A stretch of DNA of 64,000 nucleotides. Origin: an uncultured Lactobacillus sp. (GTDB lineage Bacteria; Bacillota; Bacilli; Lactobacillales; Lactobacillaceae). Position numbers and translations under genes: made by a program. Where the stretch lies: positions 1 through 64,000 of the forward strand of contig CAMLHK010000002.1 of NCBI GenBank assembly GCA_946479925.1, written 5' to 3'. The notes below the pieces were generated by a model. That model was not told the origin of the DNA. It saw only the letters and a program-made list of their open reading frames with translations, and made no database searches. Position 1 is the first letter of the stretch; every line of letters starts with the position of its first letter. This document shows positions 25,908 to 36,373 of the stretch, piece after piece.

Positions 25908-27440
25908 GTGAAATTTTCAGAATTAGGATTAAATGACGAGCTTTTAAAAGCAATTAAACGTTCAGGCTTTGAAGAAGCAACGCCAATCCAGGAACAGACA
26001 ATTCCTCTTGCCTTAGCGGGTAAAGACGTAATTGGTCAAGCGCAAACAGGTACAGGTAAAACTGCAGCATTTGCTTTGCCAATTTTACAAAATTTAGATA
26101 AACACAATAAAACTATTCAAGCGTTGATTATCGAACCAACACGTGAATTAGCTATTCAAACTCAGGAGGAGCTTTTCCGCTTGGGTCGTGATGAAAAAGC
26201 ACGTGTTCAAGTAGTTTATGGTGGTGCAGACATTGGCCGCCAAATTCGCTCACTTAAGAACCATGTACCAGCAATTTTGGTTGGTACACCAGGTCGTTTG
26301 CTTGACCACTTAAAGCGTAAGACAATCAACTTGGAAGGTGTCAACACAATTGTACTTGATGAAGCTGACGAAATGCTAGACATGGGCTTCATTCAAGATA
26401 TTGAAAGCATTTTGAGTTATGTGAAGAATCGCAGCCAAACTTTGCTTTTCAGTGCCACAATGCCAAAACCAATTTTGCGCATTAGTGAAAAATTCATGCA
26501 TGATCCAGAGATTGTACGCATTAAGACTAAAGAATTAACTGCTGATTTAATTGATCAATACTACGTTCGCTGTAAGGACGCAGAAAAATTCAATATCATG
26601 TGTCGGTTAATTGACGTTGAAAGTCCAGACTTAGCGGTTATCTTTGTTCGAACTAAGAGAAGGGTTGATGAAGTTACTCGTGGTTTGCAAGCACGTGGCT
26701 ATAATGCTGCTGGCATTCACGGTGACTTGTCACAAGCACGTCGAATTAGTGTCTTGAAGCGATTCCGTGCAGGAAAATTAGATATTTTAGTTGCTACCGA
26801 TGTTGCAGCACGAGGGCTTGATATCTCAGGTGTTACTCACGTTTACAACTATGATATCCCTCAAGATCCAGATTCATATGTTCACCGTATTGGTCGTACA
26901 GGTCGTGCTGGTCAAAATGGTAGTTCAATTACTTTTGTTACTCCAAACGAACTTGGCTACATGCGCACAATTGAGCAATTAACTAAGAAAAAGATGACTC
27001 CACTTCGTCCACCTTCAGATGATCAAGCGCTTCGTGGTCAATTAAAGATTGCTAAGACTAAGATTGAAGACTTGATGAAGGAAGATTTGAGTAAGTACAC
27101 TGATGACGCTAGTGAGTTACTTGAAAACTACTCAGCCATCGACCTAGTTTCCGCATTTTTAAAGAACCTTTCAAAAGATTCTTCTGATGTTGAAGTAACT
27201 ATTAGTTCCGAAAAGCCATTGCCATATAAAGGTGGTAACGGTGGTGGTCGCCGCAATGGTGGCGGCAGAGGCCGTGGACATTATGGTCGTGGCGGCGGTC
27301 GCGGTGGTAATAGCCGTGGCGGTCACGGTAATTATCGCGGTGGCGATCGTAATCACGGTGGTCATGGCAGTTACCGCGGTGGCCGTTCAAACCGCTCAGG
27401 TAGTGGTCATGATTTCGTAATTAAAAACAAAAAAGATTAA
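25908..27440 (+). CDS. cshA: DEAD-box RNA helicase
   Basis: An ATP-dependent RNA helicase involved in RNA turnover, ribosome assembly or cold growth. The 510-residue protein shows Q motif GFEEATPIQEQTIPLA, Walker A AQTGTGKTAA, PTRELA, GTPGR, DEAD in LDEADEMLDMGF, SAT, and HRIGRTGRAGQNG. The tail from about residue 440 is a low-complexity Gly/Arg/Asn region (RGG-like; GGRGRGHYGRGGGR), typical of CshA-type RNA-binding tails. GTG start with AAGGAG. Confidence 0.93.
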   Translation: MKFSELGLNDELLKAIKRSGFEEATPIQEQTIPLALAGKDVIGQAQTGTGKTAAFALPILQNLDKHNKTIQALIIEPTRELAIQTQEELFRLGRDEKARVQVVYGGADIGRQIRSLKNHVPAILVGTPGRLLDHLKRKTINLEGVNTIVLDEADEMLDMGFIQDIESILSYVKNRSQTLLFSATMPKPILRISEKFMHDPEIVRIKTKELTADLIDQYYVRCKDAEKFNIMCRLIDVESPDLAVIFVRTKRRVDEVTRGLQARGYNAAGIHGDLSQARRISVLKRFRAGKLDILVATDVAARGLDISGVTHVYNYDIPQDPDSYVHRIGRTGRAGQNGSSITFVTPNELGYMRTIEQLTKKKMTPLRPPSDDQALRGQLKIAKTKIEDLMKEDLSKYTDDASELLENYSAIDLVSAFLKNLSKDSSDVEVTISSEKPLPYKGGNGGGRRNGGGRGRGHYGRGGGRGGNSRGGHGNYRGGDRNHGGHGSYRGGRSNRSGSGHDFVIKNKKD

Positions 27441-27450
27441 CGTTTTTGCT

Positions 27451-27486
27451 AAAAAGAGGGTTGTGGTTAAGTGCAACTCTTTTTTT
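27451..27486 (+). terminator. Terminator after cshA
   Basis: Hairpin AAAAAGAG(GG)TTG / CAACTCTTTTT with a small bulge and T tract. Confidence 0.7.
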
Positions 27487-27518
27487 GTATTATAATTTTG
27501 GCTTAAGAGGTGAGCAAA

Positions 27519-27872
27519 TTGATTTATGGTGTTGGTATTGATGCAGTAGAAGTAGAACGTGTAGCAAAAATAGTTGCCAAAGGTGATGGCTTTGCCAAAA
27601 AGGCATTAACACCAAATGAATTTGCCCAGTATCAAAAAATGTCTGGTAAGCGTAAGGTTGAATACTTAGGTGGTCGCTTTTCAATTAAGGAATCATTTTC
27701 CAAGGCAATGGGAACTGGTTTAGGAAAAGACCTTGGCTTACAAGATGTCGAAACACTTTGGGATGAAAATGGTCATCCGATAACAACTTCAACTAAGTTT
27801 GAAGGCAAAATTTGGTCAAGTATTACTCATGATAATCATGAAATAGTTACTTTAGTTGTATTGGAGAAATAA
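27519..27872 (+). CDS. acpS: Holo-[acyl-carrier-protein] synthase
   Basis: Transfers phosphopantetheine from CoA to the acyl carrier protein. The 117-residue protein carries the family motifs [13 protein letters not shown] (Asp for metal) and [12 protein letters not shown] (Glu). AAGAGGTGAG at 27505-27514 places the ribosome site about 6 bases before TTG 27519; a GTG at 27510 lies within that site, so I choose TTG. It is followed after two bases by alr, an acpS-alr order common in Firmicutes. Confidence 0.92.
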   Translation: MIYGVGIDAVEVERVAKIVAKGDGFAKKALTPNEFAQYQKMSGKRKVEYLGGRFSIKESFSKAMGTGLGKDLGLQDVETLWDENGHPITTSTKFEGKIWSSITHDNHEIVTLVVLEK

Positions 27873-27874
27873 AA

Positions 27875-29005
27875 ATGGTACCTGGAATACATCGCCCAGC
27901 CGCTGTTTATGTCAATTTAGCAGCGATTAAGCACAACTTAAAGGAAGAACAGCAGCAACTCAAACCTGGACAAAAACTATTTGCAGTAATCAAAGCTAAT
28001 GCATACGGCCATGGAGCAGTTAAAGTGGCTCAAGCTGCAATTGAGGTTGGCGTTGACGGCTTTTGTGTGGCAATCTTAGATGAAGCGCTGGAATTGCGTC
28101 AGGCGGGCATTAAGGCTCCAATTTTAGTTCTGGGTGTCACACCTACGCAATACGTTTCACTGGCTGCCTCACATGATATATCTTTGACTGTTCCGGATTT
28201 GGCGTGGCTAAAAGAGGCCGATAAAGAACTTACAGGAGAAGACAATGAGCTGAAAATCCATCTTGCAGTTGATTCCGGTATGGGACGCATTGGCTTCAGC
28301 GAAGATCAGGATTTTCTTGCAGCCAACGATTTTCTTTTGGACAATCATCACTTTAATGTCGAGGGAATGTATACCCATTTTGCCTCAGCAGATAGTAGCG
28401 ATGATTCGTATTTTAAAAAGCAGGTTGAGTGCTTTAATCATTTTAAAGGCCTACTTAAGCTTAAACCTAAGTGGATTCACGCAGATAATACAGCTGCAAG
28501 TCAGTTCCACCAACAAGTTGAAAGTGATATTGTTCGTTTTGGAATAGGAACCTATGGCTTGAATCCGTCATCTAATCCCGCAAGTCAAGATTTGCCTGTG
28601 CGTTTTAAGCTAGAACCAGCTTTATCTTTTGAAAGTGAATTAGTTCAGGTACATACAGTTCATAAAAATCAGGGCATCAGTTATGGTTCAACTTATGTTA
28701 CAGATAGTGACCAAATTATTGGGACTGTTCCTGTAGGTTATGCCGATGGTTTTATTAGAAAGTTTCAGGGCTTTACGGTAAAAGTGGGCAATGAATACTG
28801 TCCAATTGTTGGCAGGATTTGTATGGATCAGCTGATGGTACGTTTGCCGCATGAAATGCCAGTAGGAACAAAAGTAATTTTAATTTCAAATGATCCCCAA
28901 GCGCCTAATGACATTAAGGCTGCGGCTGATTATGTGGACACAATTCATTATGAGGTTGCTTGCTTACTTGATGATCGTTTACCTCGAATTTATTATGAAA
29001 AATAA
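27875..29005 (+). CDS. alr: Alanine racemase
   Basis: Interconverts L- and D-alanine for the cell wall. The 376-residue protein binds PLP through Lys40 in [11 protein letters not shown]; the second catalytic base is the Tyr in ISYGSTYV near residue 270, and RICMDQLM is the C-terminal active-site motif. GGAGAA precedes ATG. It feeds D-Ala towards MurF. Confidence 0.95.
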   Translation: MVPGIHRPAAVYVNLAAIKHNLKEEQQQLKPGQKLFAVIKANAYGHGAVKVAQAAIEVGVDGFCVAILDEALELRQAGIKAPILVLGVTPTQYVSLAASHDISLTVPDLAWLKEADKELTGEDNELKIHLAVDSGMGRIGFSEDQDFLAANDFLLDNHHFNVEGMYTHFASADSSDDSYFKKQVECFNHFKGLLKLKPKWIHADNTAASQFHQQVESDIVRFGIGTYGLNPSSNPASQDLPVRFKLEPALSFESELVQVHTVHKNQGISYGSTYVTDSDQIIGTVPVGYADGFIRKFQGFTVKVGNEYCPIVGRICMDQLMVRLPHEMPVGTKVILISNDPQAPNDIKAAADYVDTIHYEVACLLDDRLPRIYYEK

Positions 29006-29012
29006 AGGTACT

Positions 29013-29047
29013 AAAAAAGCACTGCAATTAAGTAGCAGTGCTTTTTA
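29013..29047. terminator. Bidirectional terminator between alr and the CBS gene
   Basis: Stem AAAAAGCACTGC / GCAGTGCTTTTT with a 9-base loop between convergent genes. Confidence 0.85.
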
Positions 29048-29060
29048 TCTTGGTTAAAAA

Positions 29061-29768
29061 TTAGTCTTCAGTTGGTTCACTTAAGAAGACACCAGGATTT
29101 TCATCACTCATGATGGTCATTCCGGCTTGTAAGTCTTCAATTTCTGCAACTACATATCCTTTGGCTTCAAGTTTGGCAACAATGGTCTTCATTGTGTCAT
29201 CTGTTACACCAGCAGGTAGGGTGAAGAGAATACGTCTAACAAAGTTATCATTAATTGTGTTTGGTGATGAATCCAAGCTCATAACACCAGCAATTTCTGA
29301 ATATTTACTAATCACTTTTGACATTTTAACTAAATTACCACGAGAATTGTCGGTTAAAACAGTTAATACATAAGAACCAGTTTTAACATTCCAAGCAGCT
29401 GACAACATGTCGAGCAGACGAGAGTGTGTCAAGATACCATAGAACTTGTTGTCCTCGTCTAAGACACTGATGTAAGGTAAATCCTTAATCGTGAAGAAAA
29501 CTTTGAAAAATGGCGAGTTAACTTTGATAGTTTTTGTAGCATTTTTCAGTAAGTAGGTAACTGGCAGGCTCATGTCCTTACCTTCAGACTTATGACGATA
29601 AATATGCATGCGGTAAATATTACCGCGGAAGATTGTACCGGTATCATCTAAAATCGGTACACACCGAAAACCAGACTCCTCTAAAGTCTTTAGTGCTTCT
29701 TCAAGCGTTGCGTGTTCGTTAACTGTTGTAAGATAATCTTTTTTTCTAACTAAAGATTTGATGAGCAT
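29061..29768 (-). CDS. CBS-pair protein (cyclic di-AMP binding protein CbpB-like)
   Basis: A 235-residue cytoplasmic protein. Two CBS modules span about residues 1-130 (LVRKKDYLTTVNEHATLEEA; FRCVPILDDTG; LPYISVLDEDNKFYGILT). The rest (about 140-235) looks like an ACT-type regulatory fold. A similar stand-alone CBS protein binds cyclic di-AMP in Listeria, but no ligand can be read here. It is oriented against the neighbouring alr and pth. Confidence 0.75.
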   Translation of the reverse strand: MLIKSLVRKKDYLTTVNEHATLEEALKTLEESGFRCVPILDDTGTIFRGNIYRMHIYRHKSEGKDMSLPVTYLLKNATKTIKVNSPFFKVFFTIKDLPYISVLDEDNKFYGILTHSRLLDMLSAAWNVKTGSYVLTVLTDNSRGNLVKMSKVISKYSEIAGVMSLDSSPNTINDNFVRRILFTLPAGVTDDTMKTIVAKLEAKGYVVAEIEDLQAGMTIMSDENPGVFLSEPTED

Positions 29769-29991
29769 GAAACTGCCTCCGTTTTTAAAAATAATCTAAT
29801 CAATTATACCATATGATTTTTGATTAAATAAAAATTAAAATAGTTTTTTCGAATAAATAGAGTTTAGCACGTGTGAGCTAAATAAAAAAGTAATTTTGTT
29901 CACTGAAACTAAAGTGTAATAGTCTGAGAGAAACTGAGTAGGGTTGAATGTGCTATCATTAAATACGATTATTTAATTAAGGGGAAATATG

Positions 29992-30558
29992 ATGAAACTA
30001 ATTGCGGGTCTGGGAAATCCAGGCAAAAAGTATGACGGAACTAAGCACAATACAGGCTTTATGGCACTTGATCAGTATTTAGCTAAAAATTCTTTGGTTC
30101 TTGAACGGGAAAAGTTTGAGGGTAAATATACTAAGCAAAAAATTAAAGGTGAAGACGTAATTTTGCTTGAGCCACAAACATATATGAATGATTCTGGGCG
30201 CTCCATTGCGCAATTTGCGCACTTCTTTAAGATTGATCCACAAGATATTTTAGTCATTCATGATGATATGGATATGCCGTTAAGTAAAATCCGCATTCGT
30301 GCAAATGGTAAGTCAGGCGGTCATAATGGTATTAAGAGTATTATCCGTGACTTGGGCTCAAGTAATTTTAACCGGTTAAAAATAGGTATTAGACATCCCG
30401 ACAACGTGACAGAATCAAGCGTTATTTCATGGGTTTTATCGCAATTTGACAGCCAGCAACAGAAATTAATGGATGTTGCATTCGATACTAGCTGCGAAAT
30501 AATCGACGATTTTATTGCTGGCAAGGGCAGTCAATTTTTGATGAATAAATATAATTAA
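29992..30558 (+). CDS. pth: Peptidyl-tRNA hydrolase
   Basis: Recycles tRNAs from prematurely released peptidyl-tRNA. 188 residues: GLGNPGKKY near the start, the catalytic His in KHNTGFMALD, DDMDMPLSKIRIR, and GGHNGIKSI. Two ATG codons in tandem (29989, 29992); GGGG at 29981 is better spaced for the second. One base separates it from mfd, so they are one transcript. Confidence 0.95.
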   Translation: MKLIAGLGNPGKKYDGTKHNTGFMALDQYLAKNSLVLEREKFEGKYTKQKIKGEDVILLEPQTYMNDSGRSIAQFAHFFKIDPQDILVIHDDMDMPLSKIRIRANGKSGGHNGIKSIIRDLGSSNFNRLKIGIRHPDNVTESSVISWVLSQFDSQQQKLMDVAFDTSCEIIDDFIAGKGSQFLMNKYN

Positions 30559-30559
30559 A

Positions 30560-33500
30560 ATGCGCTTAACAGAGTTAATTAAAGAAGATAAAGAACTAAC
30601 AGATTTCATTAATAAGACAGCTAAAGTCAAAAATTCATTAATCACTGGCGCTAATGCCGGTGCTTTTGGTCTGCTCTTATGTCAGATTGTGACTTCGCTT
30701 AACCGTCCACTATTATTAATAGAAGAAAACGAAAATAAGGCACAGAAGCGGTATAGTGAATTAAATGCAGTTATGCCTGATGGAAGTGTTCAAATTTTTC
30801 CAGTTGATGCTACAATTGCAACCCAAACTGCTGTTAGTTCACCAGACGAATTAAGTAGCCGAATTCAGGCGCTTAATTTTTTATTGACCGGCCAAATGGG
30901 AATTGTTGTAACCACGCCGCAAGGCTTGCAGTATAAACTATCTGCCCCCGAGCAATATAGCGCTACAAAGCATGACTTTGAAACGGGAAAAGAATTTGAT
31001 CTTGCCCAATTGACAAGCTGGTTGGTGGCAGCAGGCTATCGTCGTGAAAATTTGGTTGCACGAGTTGGAGAGTTTGCTTTGCGTGGGGATATTTTAGATA
31101 TCTACCCACTTGATCGCGAAAATCCGGTAAGAATCGAATTTTTTGGTGATGAAATTGATACAATAAAAGAATTTGATTTGTCCAGCCAGCGTAGTAAAGA
31201 TGTAATCGACAAGGTTACAATTGGTCCTGCACAAGACCGTGTTTTTACGGAAGCAGACTTTCAACGGGCTGTGACTAAAATAACTAAGGCAATGGGGGAT
31301 GCGCCTGCCCCAGAAGAAGCAGTGAAGGATCACTTTACCCAAACTCTGGATGAGCTAAATAGTGCTACTTTGCCCTCAAATTATGCTTTTTTGGTTGATT
31401 TTTTACTCGAAAAACCAAGTAACTTACTCAAATATTTAAGTGCAGACGGCTTGATTATGCTCGATGACTGGCCACTAATTGATCAAGCTGTTAAAACAGT
31501 TGATCAGCAAAATGCTGGTTTTATTGATGATGAACTGAAAACAGGTGCAATTTTACCTGGTCAAGAACTGAGAGCTGATTTTAATCGCGTTTGGACTAAA
31601 GATGATCATCATCACCTTTATTTTTCATTATTCCAACGTTCAATTGGGCGGATTCGGCTTGATCAGTTATTTGACTGGCAAACACGGGAGCCGCAACAAT
31701 TTTTCAGTCAGATGCCTTTGATAAAAACAGAAATTGAATCGTATCAAAAAAATAAGCAAACAGTTATTTTGCAGGCTGACAATCAAAAGCGAGCACGCCA
31801 AATCAGCCAAACAATGATTGAATTTGGCATGTCGATTCCAATTGTTGCTAAAGATGATCTTGTTGAAGGACAGACACAAATCATTGTTGATTCTTTTGCC
31901 AGCGGCTTTACTTTGCCGAAAAATAACCTGGTTTATCTGACAGAGCATGAGCTCTTTAATAAAACGAGTCATCACCGTCGACGTGTCAAGACTTTGGAAA
32001 ATGCACAACGTTTGCGTAATTATAATGAACTCAAACCAGGTGATTATGTAGTTCACATTAACCACGGTATTGGCCGGTTCGAAGGAATCAAAACACTAGA
32101 AAACAACGGTGTTAAACGCGACTACATTACGATTACCTATCAGCACGGTGATCAATTATTTGTGCCAGCTGATCAATTGAAATTAGTGCAAAAATATGTG
32201 GCTTCGGAAGGTAAAACGCCTCATGTTAATAAGCTGGGTGGCAGTGAATGGGCTAAAACTAAGCGCAAGGTTGCAGCTAAAGTTGAGGATATTGCTGATG
32301 ACTTGATTGACCTTTACGCTAAGCGTGAATCAGAAAAAGGATTTGCCTTTTCAAAGGATGATGAATTGCAACGAGAGTTTGAAGACTCGTTTCCTTACGT
32401 TGAAACGGCAGACCAGTTGCGTTCAATTAAAGAAATTAAGCATGATATGGAACAACCTAAACCAATGGATCGGCTACTTGTGGGTGACGTTGGTTTCGGT
32501 AAAACTGAGGTAGCTTTGCGTGCGGCATTTAAAGCAGTACAGGACAATAAGCAGGTAGCGTTTTTAGTACCAACTACCATTTTGGCGCAACAGCACTTTG
32601 AAACGATCCAAGACCGGTTCAAAAATTTTCCGGTTAACTACGCGGTTTTGTCACGCTTCCAGACTGCAGCAGAATCAAAGAAAATCACAGAAGGATTGAA
32701 AAGCGGTAAAATTGATTTAGTAGTTGGTACGCACCGATTGCTATCCAAAGACGTCCAGTTTAAAGACTTGGGCTTGTTAATTGTTGACGAAGAGCAGCGC
32801 TTTGGTGTTAAGCATAAAGAGCGTCTTAAGGAATTGAAGGCTAACATTGATGTCTTAACCTTAACGGCCACACCAATTCCCCGAACCTTGCATATGTCAA
32901 TGGTTGGTGTGCGTGACTTATCTGTTATGGAAACTCCGCCATCCAATCGTTATCCAATTCAAACATATGTAATGGAACAAATTCCAAGTGTAGTTAAAGA
33001 TGCCTGTTTGCGTGAAATGCAACGTGGTGGGCAAGTCTTTTATTTGCATAATCGAATTGACGACATTGATGATGTTGTAAGTGAGCTGGAGGACTTGATA
33101 CCAACGGCACGAATTATTAGTGTCCACGGACGAATGAGCAAGAACATGATGGAGGATATTCTCTATCGCTTTCTAAACCGTGAGTTTGATATTCTTGTTA
33201 CAACAACAATTATTGAAACGGGAATTGACATGCCAAATGTCAATACAATGATTATCGAAAATGCAGATCACTATGGCCTGAGCCAACTTTACCAACTCCG
33301 CGGTAGAATTGGTCGAAGTGCACGGCTTGCCTATGCTTATTTCCTTTACCAGCCAAACAAGGTCTTAACAGAAATTGGTGAAAAACGGTTAGAGGCAATC
33401 CGCGATTTCACCGAACTTGGATCAGGCTTTAAGATTGCCATGCGCGATCTGTCGATTCGCGGGGCTGGCAATATGCTTGGCGCCCAGCAGCACGGCTTCA

Positions 33501-34051
33501 TCGATAGTGTTGGGTACGACCTTTATTCACAAATGCTTTCTGATGCAATTAAAAGCCGTAAAGGCAAGAAAAAGGTTGATAAGAGTAACGCTGAGATTGA
33601 TCTTGGATTAGAAGCCTATATTCCTGAAAGCTATATTGCGGATCAAGAAGAAAAGATTGAGTTTTATAAGAAAATCAAAGCGGCTAATGCTGATGACATT
33701 GAGCAAATTCAAGATGAATTAATTGACCGCTTTGGTGATTATCCTGAACCTGTTGAAAATCTATTGGCAATTTCAAAACTAAAAGCTGAAGCTGATTTGG
33801 CGCAAGTGCTTAACATTACCCAAATTAAGCAGCAGGTGAAAGTTGAATTTAACAATAGTGCAAGTAAGGAACTGAAGGGACCTAACATTTTTAAGGCACT
33901 CGAGCACGTTTCGTTCAAGGCTAAAATTAATCTGTCACCGCAACAACGCCTTGTCGTTTTATTAGACATACCAACTGATATTCATCATCGGCAACTTTTT
34001 AATGAATTGACAACATTTATGACAGCAGCAAGTGACATTATTCAAAGATAA
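30560..34051 (+). CDS. mfd: Transcription-repair coupling factor
   Basis: Removes RNA polymerase stalled at DNA damage and recruits UvrAB. The 1,163-residue chain shows the UvrB-homology region in the first 350 residues, the polymerase-interacting domain around GDYVVHINHGIGRF, and a RecG-like motor with GDVGFGKTEVA, VPTTILAQQHFE, LIVDEEQRFGV and the C-terminal QLRGRIGRS. The whole reading frame is uninterrupted. Confidence 0.96.
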   Translation: MRLTELIKEDKELTDFINKTAKVKNSLITGANAGAFGLLLCQIVTSLNRPLLLIEENENKAQKRYSELNAVMPDGSVQIFPVDATIATQTAVSSPDELSSRIQALNFLLTGQMGIVVTTPQGLQYKLSAPEQYSATKHDFETGKEFDLAQLTSWLVAAGYRRENLVARVGEFALRGDILDIYPLDRENPVRIEFFGDEIDTIKEFDLSSQRSKDVIDKVTIGPAQDRVFTEADFQRAVTKITKAMGDAPAPEEAVKDHFTQTLDELNSATLPSNYAFLVDFLLEKPSNLLKYLSADGLIMLDDWPLIDQAVKTVDQQNAGFIDDELKTGAILPGQELRADFNRVWTKDDHHHLYFSLFQRSIGRIRLDQLFDWQTREPQQFFSQMPLIKTEIESYQKNKQTVILQADNQKRARQISQTMIEFGMSIPIVAKDDLVEGQTQIIVDSFASGFTLPKNNLVYLTEHELFNKTSHHRRRVKTLENAQRLRNYNELKPGDYVVHINHGIGRFEGIKTLENNGVKRDYITITYQHGDQLFVPADQLKLVQKYVASEGKTPHVNKLGGSEWAKTKRKVAAKVEDIADDLIDLYAKRESEKGFAFSKDDELQREFEDSFPYVETADQLRSIKEIKHDMEQPKPMDRLLVGDVGFGKTEVALRAAFKAVQDNKQVAFLVPTTILAQQHFETIQDRFKNFPVNYAVLSRFQTAAESKKITEGLKSGKIDLVVGTHRLLSKDVQFKDLGLLIVDEEQRFGVKHKERLKELKANIDVLTLTATPIPRTLHMSMVGVRDLSVMETPPSNRYPIQTYVMEQIPSVVKDACLREMQRGGQVFYLHNRIDDIDDVVSELEDLIPTARIISVHGRMSKNMMEDILYRFLNREFDILVTTTIIETGIDMPNVNTMIIENADHYGLSQLYQLRGRIGRSARLAYAYFLYQPNKVLTEIGEKRLEAIRDFTELGSGFKIAMRDLSIRGAGNMLGAQQHGFIDSVGYDLYSQMLSDAIKSRKGKKKVDKSNAEIDLGLEAYIPESYIADQEEKIEFYKKIKAANADDIEQIQDELIDRFGDYPEPVENLLAISKLKAEADLAQVLNITQIKQQVKVEFNNSASKELKGPNIFKALEHVSFKAKINLSPQQRLVVLLDIPTDIHHRQLFNELTTFMTAASDIIQR

Positions 34052-34062
34052 CGAGGTAAAAA

Positions 34063-34305
34063 ATGCGTATTGATAAATTTTTGAAAATTTCAAGATTGGT
34101 TAAAAGAAGACCCGTGGCCAAGGAGATGGCAGACCAAGGTCGAATTAAAGTAAATGACAAGGTTGTTAAGTCAAGTTATGACGTAAAAATCGGTGACGTT
34201 ATTGAAGTGGGTTATGGCTCAAGACAGGTTAAGGCCAAAGTTTGTGACATCCGTGAGACAACCAAAAAAGCAGAGGCCAGTGAACTTTATGAATTAATTG
34301 AATGA
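34063..34305 (+). CDS. S4-domain RNA-binding protein (RlbA/YabO-like)
   Basis: An 80-residue protein that is one S4 domain: MRIDKFLKISRLVKRRPVAKE followed by GRIKVNDKVVKSSYDVKIGD. It belongs to the Hsp15/YabO group, which binds free 50S subunits with nascent chains in studied bacteria. It lies 11 bases after mfd, as in other Firmicutes. Confidence 0.85.
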   Translation: MRIDKFLKISRLVKRRPVAKEMADQGRIKVNDKVVKSSYDVKIGDVIEVGYGSRQVKAKVCDIRETTKKAEASELYELIE

Positions 34306-34384
34306 TAACTCTGTTATTTAATGACTTTTATGAATGGTCTTGTTATAATTAAATAGTATTTTAGAATTACAGAGGACAAAAATT

Positions 34385-34759
34385 ATGAAAGGACCACGTA
34401 TCTATAATTCGCTTAGTCCAGAAGAGCGAATTGCGCGCCTAAAGCGTAAGCAAGAAAAACGGGAAAAAGAAGTACACCGAATTCGACGCAATCGTATTAT
34501 TGCCGTCTTTTTAGTCTTGTTTGCACTTTTAGGTATTCAACTTACGGTTACGCGTGTACAAACACAGCGCATCAATGAGCAAGTACAAACGCAGAAAAAA
34601 TCGCTCAGTCAAATCGATAAGCAAAAACGTGCTTTGACAGCTAAGCGCGACGACTTAAAAGATCCTGATTACGTGGCCAAACTTGTCCGCTTTAAGTTTT
34701 TATATTCTAAACCAAATGAGACAATTTATAATTTACCTGAGGGCAAAGACGATAATTGA
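34385..34759 (+). CDS. divIC: Septum formation initiator (FtsB/DivIC family)
   Basis: A 124-residue bitopic division protein: a basic cytoplasmic start (about 37 residues), one membrane helix (IIAVFLVLFALLGIQLTV), then an extracellular coiled coil rich in Gln and Lys. It recruits the late division complex with FtsL and DivIB. The stop overlaps the next gene (TGATG). The position between the S4 gene and the S1 gene is conserved in Firmicutes. Confidence 0.88.
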   Translation: MKGPRIYNSLSPEERIARLKRKQEKREKEVHRIRRNRIIAVFLVLFALLGIQLTVTRVQTQRINEQVQTQKKSLSQIDKQKRALTAKRDDLKDPDYVAKLVRFKFLYSKPNETIYNLPEGKDDN

Positions 34760-35124
34760 TGAAATTTCAAGTAGGACAACGTGTTACAGGTACAATTAAC
34801 AACATCACCGATTTGGGTATTTTTGTTACCCTTCCTAAGCATATGTCGGGACTCATTCACCACAGTGATTTTGGCGAAAACTGGGTGCGCGAACGTGCTA
34901 ACTATCGGATTGGTGATTCTATTCGTGTAGTTGTAATTAATAATTTTAAAGGTAAAATCGGTCTATCAAGAATGCGGTTAAATGATCCGAATTTAATTGA
35001 CCATACTAATGAATTTTCTGATGTAAAAAAAGAGCAGTTTTTAACTGTTTTAACCAAAACAATCACTGATTCTGAGCAAGAAATCAAAAAACTGCAGCAA
35101 GAATTGAACAATTATGCTGATTGA
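34759..35124 (+). CDS. S1-domain RNA-binding protein (YabR-like)
   Basis: A 121-residue protein with one S1 domain at about residues 1-72: MKFQVGQRVTGTINNITDLG, GIFVTLPKHMSGLIHHSDF and a final LSRMRLN; the remainder is charged. It starts within the divIC stop. Role in translation inferred from the domain only. Confidence 0.85.
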   Translation: MKFQVGQRVTGTINNITDLGIFVTLPKHMSGLIHHSDFGENWVRERANYRIGDSIRVVVINNFKGKIGLSRMRLNDPNLIDHTNEFSDVKKEQFLTVLTKTITDSEQEIKKLQQELNNYAD

Positions 35125-36373
35125 TGACTTCTTTAAAGCAAATAGTTTGCCGTTAGAGGGTAAAACACTTGTTGTAGCGACAAGTGGTGGACCAGATTCA
35201 ATGGCACTCCTTGACATGGTTAATGAAGCTAAGGTGCAATATCATTTTAAGTTAATTGCGGCTCATTTTAACCACCAATTGCGTGCTGATTCCAATTGCG
35301 AAGATGCAACAATCAGTAATTACTGTCAAACAAAGCAAATTGAAGTTGTTACTGGAAAGTGGTCGAAACAGTTGCAACCACAAAGAGGAATTGAAGCAGC
35401 CGCGCGCCAAGTTCGCTATCAGTTTTTGACTGAAGTAATGAAGAATAAGGCTGGCGACTATTTGTTAACGGCACATCACAGTGATGACCTGTTGGAAAAC
35501 ATTTTGCTCAAATTTATCCGTTCGGGTAATCCAAGTGAAATGAACAGTTTGCAGCCAGTTAGCAGAATGAATGATCAGATCTTGTTACGACCACTATTAA
35601 CGGTTGAAAAGACAGAGTTATTAACTTATGTAGAGAAACGTCAAATTCCTTTTGTGATTGATCAAACCAATAATGAAGATGACGCTTTACGTAATCGGAT
35701 TAGACATAGAATTGTGCCGCTTTTGAAGGCCGAAAATCCAGAAATAAAGCGCAGCGCTTGGCGTTTTAGCAAGCAAATGAACTTAATGACATCGCTAATT
35801 GCTGGGGACTTTGAGCAAATAGAGCAACCGAGCAAATATCTCGGTGTTTTTTATCGGCTTAAAAAAGAAAATCTGGCTTCTCTGACTGAAAAGCAGAAAA
35901 TGCTGTATTGGCAAAATTTTATTTGGAAAACATGGCATGTACGTGTTAATGATAATCTGGGCAATTTTGAATTGCTGTCTTATCAAGATTATTTTTATCT
36001 GATTGAAAAACCATTGCCGGACATTGAGCAAAAACAGCAAGTTGAACTAGGACAAAAGTTTAATTTTGGTACTAGGGAATTTGTCATTACTGATAAATTG
36101 AATGCTAATGGCAACTTGATTGCTAAGCTTAGCATTCCAGAAGGCGCTAGAATATATGCTGGACCAACTGAGTCTGGTGCTAAGCTCAATCTAAAAAATG
36201 GCCAGCACGTCAAAAGTAAGAAAAAGTTCGCTCAAAGCGGCATTCCTAATGTTCTACGACCATATTGCTTGGCTATTCTTGCGGATAGCGAGGTGGTCTT
36301 CATTGAGGATACTTATTCAAGTCAAAAAAAAGTAGAAAATAAACGTCATTTTTATCTATATGGCAATATTTGA
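35114..36373 (+). CDS. tilS: tRNA(Ile)-lysidine synthase
   Basis: Modifies C34 of the CAU-anticodon isoleucine tRNA to lysidine so that it reads AUA. The 419-residue protein has the PP-loop VATSGGPDSMALL at about 20-32, HFNHQLRADSNCEDA, the TilS-specific LTAHHSDDLLENILL, and a C-terminal domain. It overlaps the S1 gene by 11 bases. In related genomes an hpt gene follows; here ftsH follows directly. Confidence 0.93.
   Translation: MLIDDFFKANSLPLEGKTLVVATSGGPDSMALLDMVNEAKVQYHFKLIAAHFNHQLRADSNCEDATISNYCQTKQIEVVTGKWSKQLQPQRGIEAAARQVRYQFLTEVMKNKAGDYLLTAHHSDDLLENILLKFIRSGNPSEMNSLQPVSRMNDQILLRPLLTVEKTELLTYVEKRQIPFVIDQTNNEDDALRNRIRHRIVPLLKAENPEIKRSAWRFSKQMNLMTSLIAGDFEQIEQPSKYLGVFYRLKKENLASLTEKQKMLYWQNFIWKTWHVRVNDNLGNFELLSYQDYFYLIEKPLPDIEQKQQVELGQKFNFGTREFVITDKLNANGNLIAKLSIPEGARIYAGPTESGAKLNLKNGQHVKSKKKFAQSGIPNVLRPYCLAILADSEVVFIEDTYSSQKKVENKRHFYLYGNI

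Noticed and set aside
27171..27420. Several open frames over the cshA tail, on both strands
   Set aside because: They are shadows of the repetitive Gly/Arg codons of the RGG-like tail.
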